In this document: in pieces, positions 52,001 through 61,161 of the stretch
Layout: the number at the start of each line of letters is the position of its first letter
How positions within the stretch are numbered: the first letter of the stretch is position 1
NCBI GenBank assembly: GCA_030770545.1
Contig: JAUCMP010000029.1
Span: forward strand, 1,116,001 to 1,180,000
DNA: 64,000 nt
Source of the DNA: Macropodus opercularis
Lineage: Eukaryota > Chordata > Actinopteri > Anabantiformes > Osphronemidae
Direction: 5' to 3'
Made by a program: the position numbers and the translations under genes
Notes under the pieces: generated by a model
What the model was told of the DNA's origin: nothing
The model's database searches: none
Seen by the model: the letters and a program-made list of their open reading frames with translations, nothing else

Positions 52001-52823
52001 CTATATCCACTACAAACCTGCTTTCATCTGATAAACCAGAGAGAAGAGACTGCATCTTCTTAACAAAAACAGCGTCCTCCAGGAGGGCCGTGTTGAAACA
52101 CCACAGCCCTCCGTTCCTCTGTCTGCCACCCTCTCCCAGAGTCACCTTTAGGGAGGCGTGATCGCTCCCTGCACTGAACTCGTATGAGCAGGCATTGAGT
52201 GTTCTTACCAGGCCGGCAGCTAGCAAACACAGGTCGATCCTGGTCTGCTTCAAGCGTCCCAGCACAACTTGGCGCCGGGAGAAGGCTCGTGTGCTGGGGT
52301 TCTGACTCCTCCACGCATCCACTAGGCAATACTCATCCATCCATTCATACATTGTTGTTCTGCTTGTGTCATTTTTAAAAATGTTATTTACCCCCACATC
52401 CATCTTTGTCAGCGCTACATTGAAATCTCCCACTATTATTGTGTTGTTATTTGTCCACTTCTTGCATTCATTAAAAATATTGCGTCTCTCCCTCTCATTA
52501 TTAGGACCATATATATTTATCAATCTATATTTTATGTTATTTTTCACAATATCTAATATGATCACTCTCCCCGCTGTGTCTTTATGGATAACGTTCACAC
52601 TTTCACACACATTCTCACCTACAAACACAGCCACTCCTGCCGTGCCATTCCCAGAGAGGGAGTAAAAGAAACTGCCTCTCCAAAATGACCTGACCCCATT
52701 CACTACACTCTCACTCCACCTACACTCTTGAACACACATCACATCACACTCCATGCACTCACACATGTATTTAAGGCGGCTCAGTCTGGCGAGACCGCAT
52801 AGATTTCTAGATATTATTTTCAT
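49035..52823 (-). CDS. Retrotransposon ORF2: endonuclease / reverse transcriptase
   Basis: Open frame of 1,262 aa counted from the first in-frame ATG at 52821-52823 (MKIISRNLCG). The frame is open back to a GTG at 52856, but an animal mRNA would favour the ATG, and the endonuclease fold starts right there. Residues about 1-230 form an APE-type endonuclease: N7, E33 (QEC), YGPN at 105-108, D133 and N135 (GDFN), D221-H222 (SDH). The reverse transcriptase spans about 440-800: NYRPISLLNADYK near 517, motif A with D585 (LDLEKAFD), RQGCPLS near 643, YADD at 686-689. The C-terminus has a CX2CX8HX4C knuckle (C1121, C1124, H1133, C1138). No RNase H domain was seen. The enzyme is expected to nick the 5S target and copy element RNA there. 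No stops or frameshifts interrupt it. Confidence 0.95.
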   Translation of the reverse strand: MKIISRNLCGLARLSRLKYMCECMECDVMCVQECRWSESVVNGVRSFWRGSFFYSLSGNGTAGVAVFVGENVCESVNVIHKDTAGRVIILDIVKNNIKYRLINIYGPNNERERRNIFNECKKWTNNNTIIVGDFNVALTKMDVGVNNIFKNDTSRTTMYEWMDEYCLVDAWRSQNPSTRAFSRRQVVLGRLKQTRIDLCLLAAGLVRTLNACSYEFSAGSDHASLKVTLGEGGRQRNGGLWCFNTALLEDAVFVKKMQSLLSGLSDESRFVVDIVEWWERTKLLIKRRCIAWSRERRQRESHRETQLRDRLHRELELLGADASRPLSVYLGLREQLRTMEEGRCKGAMIRSKAQHMLDGERCTAFFLGLEKKRQTRAYITELKDAAGHIQTDNIEILQTVHDFYTDLFTAQNTAQEHIDRAVGSISRSLSPEDAAMCDGGILPREVAAAITGLKKAKSPGADGLSAEFFQRFAEQLIPILCRLFSAMQEEDRCAESFLGGVITLVFKNKGARSELANYRPISLLNADYKILARVLGGRLRRVIGTIVGPNQTYSVPGRDITDSILSTRCTYERVMRMGGVFLSLDLEKAFDRVEHQFLFACLSTFGFGPGFIGWMRRMYGNACSRVKVNGFLTDQVQLERSVRQGCPLSSMLYALVAEPLAALILNDTDIGGIASPMGNHFKIAQYADDISIMIKDREELRKVMKHVALYEKASGAKLNLAKSVLATGPNTDPGEMGRLFKAANGEVRVLGTLIGPDRQLCAQKMWREQTAYVRDRVNLWKMRGLGLRGKATIINSILIPKLVYVMKVCHMPKDMLAQLHTLFTDFLWKGRGFRIARRTLVGTREEGGLWLCDLHVKRFSLRMGLFRKFLVGEGGHIWKDYFQDFINHRGECRDFNLCSKLFARGINAGDPLFREMGEAWGRALPHLSLTPQGKKDILSQPVFGNLFLGSAGNLLGSRVENLVISKVGDLLDEQGAFFDVGLIMAKFEAVGHKVRKERVRKVVAAVRAGLMQEWKEILENGEAEGGGLVFSWAQDTDITMEDMTPKFWYKHFIHTVFKPPAAIPHWTRMFSAISLQPTWLDLHSYFIPAELFNSNFKIRHRRIPVSIILHQIDKQLFSRVCAVCGILDECFEHFFLECMVVREFREWLRGVLVEKCGMRDLAGEQWDRVWVFGLESKGRRGVVNRDLVNFLLCTARHVVYIARNCALYKNKRVNRVILCKNMFCCYMKALFARDVKGFEETWCVNNSLCKVGERGKLTFDFG

Positions 52824-52863
52824 TTTGATGACACAGAGGGAAGATGAGTCAAACACATATTCT

Positions 52864-53169
52864 TCATTTGCTTTTGCCTCTTGCCGTTTTCCTAACCCTG
52901 CTCATCTTCCCTCTGACTGCTTCTATCACTTCCATATCTATGTCCGAAGTTGGAGAGGTGCATCTGGAAGCGAGCAGGCTTTCTCCCCCATCACTCTCTT
53001 CTCCTCTCTCATTGATTCTTTTACCCTTTTCTTTCATTGTGGTCACAGTCTCCCCGCTCACATGCAGCAGTGCACCAGCCCTTTCTAAACTTCTCCCTGA
53101 TGCAGCCTTGTGTTGAGCTGGCAGCCCTGTAACAGGCATCGCTATGCTTTCGTCGTTCTCCATTTCCTC
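52864..53169 (-). other. In-frame extension of ORF1 beyond its TAG stop
   Basis: ORF1 ends in TAG (53170-53172). The same frame then stays open for 101 codons (GAG GAA ATG ...) to a TGA at 52864-52866, ending 41 bases before the ORF2 ATG. The encoded stretch is polar and charged, with a Ser/Glu-rich middle and a basic end (RKTARGKSK). It could be read by TAG readthrough, by re-initiation at the ATG two codons after the stop, or be plain inter-ORF sequence. I recognise no domain. Confidence 0.4.
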
Positions 53170-54480
53170 CTACTCTTCCAACTCGTCACTGAGTGACTCC
53201 CCTGATAATATAGAACCTTCATCCGCTGACATCACACTTTCTGTTGGCTCAAACTGTTCTTCATTTACCTCATTGCATGTACAGTCATTTTCAGCATTGT
53301 GACAGTCAGTGCATTTCTTATCCCATGCCCCACATTCCCGTGCATAATGCCCCTGCTTGTTGCATTTAAAGCAAACAAAGTCTGGACAGTCTCTCACGAT
53401 GTGACCAGGCTGTAGACACATCCTGCAGACTTTTTGCTGATTGTTATGGATGACACGAAAGTATTCTGGTCCAGTAGCTGTTATGAATTTGGTTGAGTAT
53501 GGAAGTGACTGTACCTGGTCGTTGAATTTCACTTTTAGAAAGCGTGTGCCGTCTGCTACGTCCGTTCCTGGCCACATCCTCCTTTTGATCGGGGAGACTG
53601 CCTTTACACCCCACGCATGCAGCCTGTCCATAATTTCCTCGTCTGTGATGTAGGCTGGCAAGTTGAGAAACGAAACGACCAGTTCGTCCACTGCCAGGGA
53701 TTTCACCATCACCACCGCCGAACCGATTTTGAGTCCGTCAAGCAGCCTTTTTTTCCCAGCTTCGCTCCTCAATGTCACTTCATACTTTCTTAGCCCCGTT
53801 TCACGTAGGGCTGTAACACCCCCGCAGACATCTCTTATGGCGCGCAACAGTTCAATTGTTTTGACATTCTCTGTTCCCAGAATTTCTGCCATCACGGTTA
53901 GCTCCTTCTCGTATCGCCGGTCACCCACGTTTCCAGTCGCTGTGCTGCTGGAGCGTTGCTCTGCGTCTCCTGCACTCTGTTTCGACGTTCCCGCTGTGCT
54001 TCTGTGGGCCACTGTGCTCTGGTCTCCGATCGTGGGCTGTGCGCCCGTTGGTCTCCGCAGCCGCTGCGTTGTTTCCTCCAGCTGCTGCGCCGGTGTCTCT
54101 TCTCTGATCACTGCTCCGTTTCTCGCATTCTCCAGCACTGCAGCTGGCGTCTGCGTCTTCCCGCCTGCAGTCGCTGCAGCTGGTCTGCTCTCCTCTGCTC
54201 CTGTTGCTGGCGCACCACGTCTCTTTGCCACCTGCGCCGCCGTTTCTTTCTCCTGCTCCTTGCTGGCAGCTGCAGCTTTTGGCTGGGCTCGCCCGCCTGC
54301 CTCTGCTGCACCCACTCCTCCGCTCACTCCTTTACCCGATTCTCCCATGCTCGCTGCGGGCGTTGCCATCAAACCTCCTCTCTTGCCTTGCATCTCCGCT
54401 CTGCTCATGTCACAAGCGTCTTTCTGCCCCGGCATCTGCTTTCTGCCAAGCTTTGCACGCTCAGGTCGGTGATCCTCCAT
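53170..54480 (-). CDS. Retrotransposon ORF1: nucleic-acid-binding protein with CCHC knuckles
   Basis: 436 aa, starting at an ATG with no in-frame alternative nearby. Residues 1-190 are low complexity, rich in Ala, Gly, Gln and Arg, and likely disordered. Residues about 190-345 look folded, with two alternating hydrophobic segments (YEVTLRSEAGKKRLLDGL near 233, VVSFLNLPAYITDEEI near 268) suggestive of RRM-like modules common in ORF1 proteins. Two perfect CX2CX4HX4C zinc knuckles follow: C352-C355-H360-C365 and C370-C373-H378-C383. A third Cys/His cluster (C390, C393, H394, C400, C402) is degenerate. The tail (404-436) is acidic. It probably coats element RNA and acts as chaperone. The RRM assignment is inference; the knuckles are seen directly. 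Confidence 0.92.
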   Translation of the reverse strand: MEDHRPERAKLGRKQMPGQKDACDMSRAEMQGKRGGLMATPAASMGESGKGVSGGVGAAEAGGRAQPKAAAASKEQEKETAAQVAKRRGAPATGAEESRPAAATAGGKTQTPAAVLENARNGAVIREETPAQQLEETTQRLRRPTGAQPTIGDQSTVAHRSTAGTSKQSAGDAEQRSSSTATGNVGDRRYEKELTVMAEILGTENVKTIELLRAIRDVCGGVTALRETGLRKYEVTLRSEAGKKRLLDGLKIGSAVVMVKSLAVDELVVSFLNLPAYITDEEIMDRLHAWGVKAVSPIKRRMWPGTDVADGTRFLKVKFNDQVQSLPYSTKFITATGPEYFRVIHNNQQKVCRMCLQPGHIVRDCPDFVCFKCNKQGHYARECGAWDKKCTDCHNAENDCTCNEVNEEQFEPTESVMSADEGSILSGESLSDELEE

Positions 54481-54749
54481 GGAAAAATCAAAAAGAAAAA
54501 TGCCGGCGTCCGCCGTGGCTTCCCTCGAATGTGAGGGGGAAACAACAAAAAGAGCAAAAAAACAACATAAAGCGCCCCCGAACGGAATAATCCGCCGGGG
54601 GGTTTAGACAACTTCAGACAAAACTCAAAATCACTATCAAAGGATAGGAAAAAACACCATAGAAAGAACAAAAAATCACACCAGCAGAAACTTGGTGGAG
54701 ACGCTCTGTCGGGTTGCTCACAGGTGTACTGACGATCTGATTGGCACAT
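54405..54749 (-). other. Upstream open frame overlapping the ORF1 start
   Basis: An ATG eight bases into the element (54747-54749) opens a 114-codon frame, in a different frame from ORF1, that ends 76 bases inside ORF1. The predicted peptide has a hydrophobic Phe/Leu-rich stretch in the middle but no recognised domain. It would be the first ATG on a full-length transcript, so it could limit ORF1 translation. It may also be chance. Confidence 0.3.
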
Positions 54750-54756
54750 GCACAGC
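54481..54756 (-). other. 5' UTR of Mutsu-like element, copy 1
   Basis: 276 bp between the 5' junction (GCTGTGCATGTGCC) and the ORF1 ATG. It includes an A/T-rich middle and a GC-rich segment (plus 54573-54602) before ORF1. A clean, non-truncated 5' end at the target site shows a full-length insertion. An internal promoter is expected here for an autonomous element, but I cannot identify one. Confidence 0.7.
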
Positions 54757-54778
54757 TGAAGGTGGTATGGCCGTAAGC
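54757..54778 (-). pseudogene. 5S rRNA gene, 5' part (nt 1-22), split by retrotransposon
   Basis: The first 22 nt of the 5S gene (GCTTACGGCCATACCACCTT plus CA) directly abut the 5' end of the element. Together with 48621-48716 they account for all 118 nt, so the insertion removed nothing. The upstream type B2 spacer is intact, but this fragment lacks the internal promoter. Confidence 0.93.
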
Positions 54779-54920
54779 GACAAATTGTTACCTCAATATG
54801 TCTTTTGAAGGCGACAACACGTCAGAATGTCATGACAGTCACGACTGTTACCTCATCAAGGTCATCTGTGTAACCAATATGGAGAATCACCAAATGTTGC
54901 GTTGAAAAATAACAGAAAAG

Positions 54921-57900
54921 GCTTACAGCACCTGCTATTCCCAGTCGGTCTCCCGTCCAAGTACTAGCCAGGCCCTACCTTTCTTGGCTTCCGAGTACGA
55001 ATGAGATCGGACACGTTGAAGGTGGTATGGCCGTAAGCAACAAACCTGTACCACATTATATCTTTTGAAGGTGACTATATGTCAGACTGTCACAATTATC
55101 TGATCATCAAGGACATATGTGTAACCAAGATGGAGAATCACCCAATGTTGCATTGAAAGAGAAAAGAAAATGCTTACAGCACCTGGTATTCCCAGGCGGT
55201 CTCCCGTCCAAGTACTAGCCAGGCCCTACCTTGCTTGGCTTCCGAGCTCGAATGAGATCGGGCACGTTGAAGGTGGTATGGCCGTAAGCGACAAGTTGTT
55301 ACCTCAATATGTCTTTTGAAGGCGACAACACGTCAGAATGTCATCACAGTCACGACTGTTACCTCATCAAGGTCATCTGTGTAACCAATATGGAGAATCA
55401 CCCAATGTTGCGTTGAAAAATAACAGAAAAGGCTTACAGCACCTGGTATTCCCAGGCGGTCTCCCGTTCAAGTACTAGCCAGGCCCTACCTTGCTTGGCT
55501 TCCGAGGTCGAATGAGATCAGGCACGTTGAAGGTGGTATGGCCGTAAGCGAGAAATTGTTACCTCATTACGTCATTTGAAGGCGACAACACGTCAGAATG
55601 TCACAATTATCTGCTCATCAAGGACATATGTGTAACCAAGATAGAGAATCACCCAATGTTGCGTTGAAAGAGAAAAGAAAAGGCTTACAGCACCTGGAAT
55701 TCCCAGGCAGTCTCCCGTCCAAGTACTAGCCAGGCCCTACCTTGCTTGGCTTCCGAGTTCAAATGAGATCGGGCACGTTGAAGGTGGTATGGCCGTAAGC
55801 GATAAATTGTTACCTCATTACGTCATTTGAAGGCGACAACACGTCAGAATGTCATGACAGTCACGACTGTTACCTCATCAAGGTCATCTGCGTTACCAAA
55901 AAGGAGAATCACACAATGTTGCGTTGAAAGAGAAAAGAAAAGGCTTATAGCACCTGGTATTCCGAGGCGGTCTCCCGTCCAAGTACTAGCCAGGCCCTAC
56001 CTTGCTTGGCTTCCGAGGTCGAATGAGATCGGGCACGTTGAAGGTGGTATGGCCGTAAGCGAGAAATTGTTATCTCATTACGTCATTTGAAGGCGACAAC
56101 ACGTCAGAATGTCACAATTATCTGCTCATCAAGGACATATGTGTAACCAAGATGGAGAATCACCCAATGTTGCGTTGAAAGAGAAAAGAAAAGGCTTACA
56201 GCACCTGGTATTCCCAGGCGATCTCCCGTCCAAGTACAAGCCAGGCCCTACCTTGCTTGTCTTCCGAGGTCGAATGAGATCAGGCACGTTGAAGGTTGTA
56301 TGGCCGTAAGCGAGAAATTGTTACCTCATTACGTCATTTGAAGGCGACAACACGTCAGAATGTCATGACAGTCACGACTTTTACCTCATCAAGGTCATCT
56401 GCGTTACCAAAAAGGAGAATCACACAATGTTGCGTTGAAAAATAACAGAAAAGGCTTACAGCACCTGCTATTCCCAGGCGGTCTCCCGTCCAAGTACTAG
56501 CCAGGCCCTACCTTGCTTTGCTTCCGAGGTCGAATGAGATCGGGCACGTTGAAGGTGGTATGGCCGCAAGCGACAAATCGTTACCTCAATATGTCTTTTG
56601 AAGGCGACAACACGTCAGAATGTCATCACAGTCACGACTGTTACCTCATCAAGGTCATCTGTGTAACCAATATGGAGAATCACCCAATGTTGCGTTGAAA
56701 GAGAAAAGAAAAGGCTTACAGCACCTGGTATTCCATGGCGGTCTCCCTTCCAAGTACTAGCCAGGCCCTACCTTGCTTGGCTTCCAAGTACGAAAGAGAT
56801 CTGGCACGTTGAAGGTGGTATGGCCGTAAGCGAGAAATTGTTACCTCATTACGTCATTTGAAGGCGACAACACGTCAGAATGTCATGACAGTCACGACTG
56901 TTACCTCATCAAGGTCATCTGCGTTACCAAAAAGGAGAATCACACAATGTTGCGTTGATAAATAACAGAAAAGGCTTACAGCACCTGGTATTCCCAGGCG
57001 GTCTTCCGTCCAAGTACTAGTCAGGCCCTACCTTGTTTGGCTTCTGAGGTCGAATGAGATCGGGCACGTTGAAGGTGGTATGGCCGTAAGCGAGAAATTG
57101 TTACCTCATTACGTCATTTGAAGGCGACAACACGTCAGAATGTCATGACAGTCACGACTTTTACCTCATCAAGGTCATCTGCGTTACCAAAAAGGAGAAT
57201 CACACAATGTTGCGTTGAAAAATAACAGAAAAGGCTTACAGCACCTGCTATTCCCAGGCGGTCTCCCGTCCAAGTACTAGCCAGGCCCTACCTTGCTTGG
57301 CTTTCGAGTTCGAATGAGATCGGGCACGTTGAAGGTGGTATGGCCGTAAGCGCCAAAACTGTACCACATTATATCTTTTGAAGGCGACTATATGTCAGAC
57401 TGTCACAATTATCTGCTCATCAAGGACATATGTGTAACCAAGATGGAGAATCACCCAATGTTGCGTTGAAAGAGAAAAGAAAAGGCTTACAGCACCTGGT
57501 ATTCCCAGGCGGTCTCCCGTCCAAGTACTAGCCAGGCCCTACCTTGATTGGCTTCCGAGGTCGAATGAGATCGCGCACGTTGAAGGTGGTATGGCCGTAA
57601 GCGAGAAATTGTTACCTCATTACGTCATTTGAAGGCGACAACACGTCAGAATGTCATGACAGTCACGACTGTTACCTCATCAATGTCATCTGTGTAACCA
57701 AGATGGAGAATCACCCAATGTTGCGTTGAAAGAGAAAAGAAAAGGCTTACAGCACCTGGTATTCCCAGGCGGTCTCCCGTCCAAGTACTAGCCAGGCCCT
57801 ACCTTGCTTGGCTTCCGAGGTCGAATGAGATCAGGCACGTTGAAGGTGGTATGGCCGTAAGCAAGTAATTGTTACCTCATTACGTCATTTGAAGGCGAAA

Positions 57901-60900
57901 ACACGTCAGAATGTCATGACAGTCACAACTGTTACCTCATCAAGGTCATCTGCGTTACTAAAAAGGAGAATCACCTAATGTTGCGTTGAAAAATAACAGA
58001 AAAGGCTTACAGCACCTGGTATTCCCAGGCGGTCTCCCTTCCAAGTACTAGCCAGGCCCTACCTTGATTGGCTTCCGAGGTCGAATGAGATCGGGCACGT
58101 TGAAGGTGGTATGGCCGTAAGCGACAAACCTGTACCACATTATATCTTTTGAAGGCGACTATATGTCAGACTGTCACTACTATGTGCTCATCAAGGACAT
58201 ATGTGTAACCAAGATGGAGAATCACCCAATGTTGCGTTGAAAGAGAAAAGAAAAGGCTTACAGCACCTGGTATTCCCAGGCGGTCTCCCGTCCAAGTACT
58301 AGCCAGGCCCTACCTTGATTGGCTTCCGAGGTCGAATGAGATCGGGCACGTTGAAGGTGGTATGGCCGTAAGCGAGAAATTGTTACCTCATTACGTCATT
58401 TGAAGGCGACAACACGTCAGAATGTCATGACAGTCACGACTGTTAACTCATCAATGTCATCTGTGTAACCAAGATGGAGAATCACCCAATGTTGCGTTGA
58501 AAGAGAAAAGAAAAGGCTTACAGCACCTGGTATTCCCAGGTGGTCTCCCGTCCAAGTACTAGCCAGGCCCTACCTTGCTTGGCTTCCGAGTTCGAATGAG
58601 ATCGGGCACGTTGAAGGTGGTACGGCCATAAGCAACAAACCTGTACCACATTATATCTTTTGAAGGTGACTATATGTCAGACTGTCACAACTATCTGCTC
58701 ATCAATGACATATGTGTAACCAAGATGGAGAATCAACCAATGTTGCATTGAAAGAGAAAATAAAAGGCTTACAGCACCTGGTATTCCCAGGCTGTCTCCC
58801 GTCCAAGTACTAGCCAGTCCCTACCTTGCTTGGCTTCCGAGTTCAAATGAGATCGGGCACGTTGAAGGTGGTATGGCCGTAAGCGACAAAACTGTACCAC
58901 ATTATATCTTTTGAAGGCGACTATATGTCAGACTGTCACAACTATCTGCTCATCAAGGACATATGTGTAACCAAGATGGAGAATCACCCAATGTTGCGTT
59001 GAAAGAGAAAAGAAAAGGCTTACAGCACCTGGTATTCCCAGGCGGTCTCCCGTCCAAGTACTAGCCAGGCCCTACCTTGATTGGCTTCCGAGGTCGAATG
59101 AGATCGGGCACATTGAAGGTGGTATGGCCGTAAGCGAGAAATTGTTACCTCATTACGTCATTTGAAGGCGACAACACGTCAGAATGTCACAATTATCTGC
59201 TCATCAAGAACATATGTGTAACCAAGATGGAGAATCACCCAATGTTGCGTTGAAAGAGAAAAGAAAAGGCTTACAGCACCTTGTATTCCCAGGCGGTCTC
59301 CCATCCAAGTACTAGCGAGGCCCTACCTTGATTGGCTTCCGAGGTCGAATGAGATCGGGCACGTTGAAGGTGGTATGGCCGTAAGCGACAAATTGTTACC
59401 TCATTACGTCATTTGAAGGCGACAAAACGTCAGAATGTCATGACAGTCACGACTGTTACCTCATCAAGGTCATCTGTGTAACCAATATGGAGAATCACCA
59501 AATGTTGCGTTGAAAAATAACAGAAAAGGCTTACAGCACCTGGTATTCCCAGGCGGTCTCCCGTCCAAGTACTAGCCAGGCCCTACCTTGCTTGGCTTCC
59601 GAGTTCGAATGAGATCGGGCACATTGAAGGTGGAATGGCCGTAAGCGAGAAATTGTTACCTTATTATGTCTTTTGAAGGCGACTATATGTCAGACTGTCA
59701 CAACTATGTGCTCATCAAGGACATATGTGTAACCAAGATGGAGAATCACCCAATGTTGCGTTGAAAGAGAAAAGAAAAGGCTTACAGCACCTGGTATTCC
59801 CAGGCGGTCTCCCGTCCAAGTACTAGCCAGGCCCTACCTTGATTGGCTTCCGAGGTCGAATGAGATCGGGCACGTTGAAGGTGGTATGGCCGTAAGCGAC
59901 AAACCTGTACCACATTATATCTTTTGAAGGCGACTATATGTCAGACTGTCACTACTATGTGCTCATCAAGGACATATGTGTAACCAAGATGGAGAATCAC
60001 CCAATGTTGCGTTGAAAGAGAAAAGAAAAGGCTTACAGCACCTGGTATTCCCAGGCGGTCTCCCGTCCAAGTACTAGCCAGGCCCTACCTTGATTGGCTT
60101 CCGAGGTCGAATGAGATCGGGCACGTTGAAGGTGGTATGGCCGTAAGCGACAAATTGTTACCTCAGTACGTCATTTGAAGGCGACAACACGTCAGAATGT
60201 CATGACAGTCACGACTGTTACCTCATCAATGTCATCTGTGTAACCAAGATGGAGAATCACCCAATGTTGCGTTGAAAGAGAAAAGAAAAGGCTTACAGCA
60301 CCTGGTATTCCCAGGCGGTCTCCCGTCCAAGTACTAACCAGGCCCTACCTTGCTTGGCTTCCGAGGTCGAATGAGATCGGGCACGTTGAAGGTGGTATGG
60401 CCATAAGCGACAAACCTGTACCACATTATATCTTTTGAAGGTGACTATATGTCAGACTGTCACAAATATCTGCTCATCAATGACATATGTGTAACCAAGA
60501 TGGAGAATCAACCAATGTTGCATTGAAAGAGAAAATAAAAGGCTTACAGCACCTGGTATTCCCAGGCGGTCTCCCGTCCAAGTACTAGCCAGGCCCTACC
60601 TTGCTTGGCTTCCGAGTTCGAATGAGATCGGGCACGTTGAAGGTGGTATGGCCATAAGCGACAAACCTGTACCACATTATATCTTTTGAAGGTGACTATA
60701 TGTCAGACTGTCACAAATATCTGCTCATCAATGACATATGTGTAACCAAGATGGAGAATCAACCAATGTTGCATTGAAAGAGAAAATAAAAGGCTTACAG
60801 CACCTGGTATTCCCAGGCGGTCTCCCATCCAAGTACTAGCCAGGCCCTACCTTGCTTGGCTTCCGAGTTCAAATGAGATCGGGCACGTTGAAGGTGGTAT

Positions 60901-61161
60901 GGCCGTAAGCGACAAACCTGTACCACATTATATCTTTTGAAGGTGACTATATGTCAGACTGTCACAACTATCTGCTCATCAAGGACATATGTGTAACCAA
61001 GATGGAGAATCACCCAATGTTGCGTTGAAAGAGAAAATAAAAGGCTTACAGCACCTGGTATTCCTAGGCGGTCTCCCGTCCAAGTACTAGCCAGGCCCTA
61101 CCTTGCTTGGCTTCCGAGTTCGAATGAGATCGGGCACGTTGAAGGTGGTATGGCCATAAGC
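54921..61161 (-). rRNA. 5S rRNA array, block 13 (25 genes between the two retrotransposons)
   Basis: Complete genes with lowest bases at 54921, 55172, 55432, 55683, 55943, 56194, 56454, 56714, 56974, 57234, 57485, 57745, 58005, 58256, 58516, 58767, 59018, 59269, 59529, 59780, 60031, 60291, 60542, 60793 and 61044. Unit lengths remain 251 or 260. Private changes are frequent: GCTTATAG (55943), TTCCATGGCGG (56714), GATCTGGCACG (56714), GATCGCGCACG (57485), CCAGTCCC (58767). No large module is repeated inside this block. Units from about 60174 on match 47500-48716. Confidence 0.95.

Larger units (their letters stand above)
48717..54756 (-). mobile_element. Full-length 5S-targeted non-LTR retrotransposon, Mutsu-like (Tx1 group)
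   Basis: About 6,040 bp, read on the minus strand: 5' UTR (276 bp), ORF1, a 313-bp region with an in-frame ORF1 extension, ORF2, 3' UTR with AATAAA, and an A tail of about 10-11. It sits precisely between nt 22 and 23 of a 5S gene with no bases lost and no clear target duplication. APE-type endonuclease plus reverse transcriptase, two reading frames, CCHC knuckles and 5S specificity match the Mutsu family of the Tx1 clade known from fish. Both main frames are open, so the copy may be competent. The family name rests on target site and architecture, not on a database match. Confidence 0.92.

Noticed and set aside
49159..52665. Several plus-strand frames opposite ORF2
   Set aside because: The minus frame has clear endonuclease and reverse transcriptase motifs; the opposite frames have none and recur only in the duplicate copy.
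52824..52856. ORF2 start at the GTG at 52856
   Set aside because: A non-AUG start is not needed: an in-frame ATG lies at 52823, exactly at the start of the endonuclease domain.
53663..54534. Plus-strand open frames of 192-269 codons opposite ORF1
   Set aside because: They are antisense shadows of a GC-rich, Ala/Arg-rich coding region; composition is Ser/Cys/Pro-rich with no domain.
55827..56698. Short plus-strand open frames of 61-87 codons in the 5S units
   Set aside because: They read antisense through 5S genes and spacers, repeat only because the units repeat, and show no protein signature.
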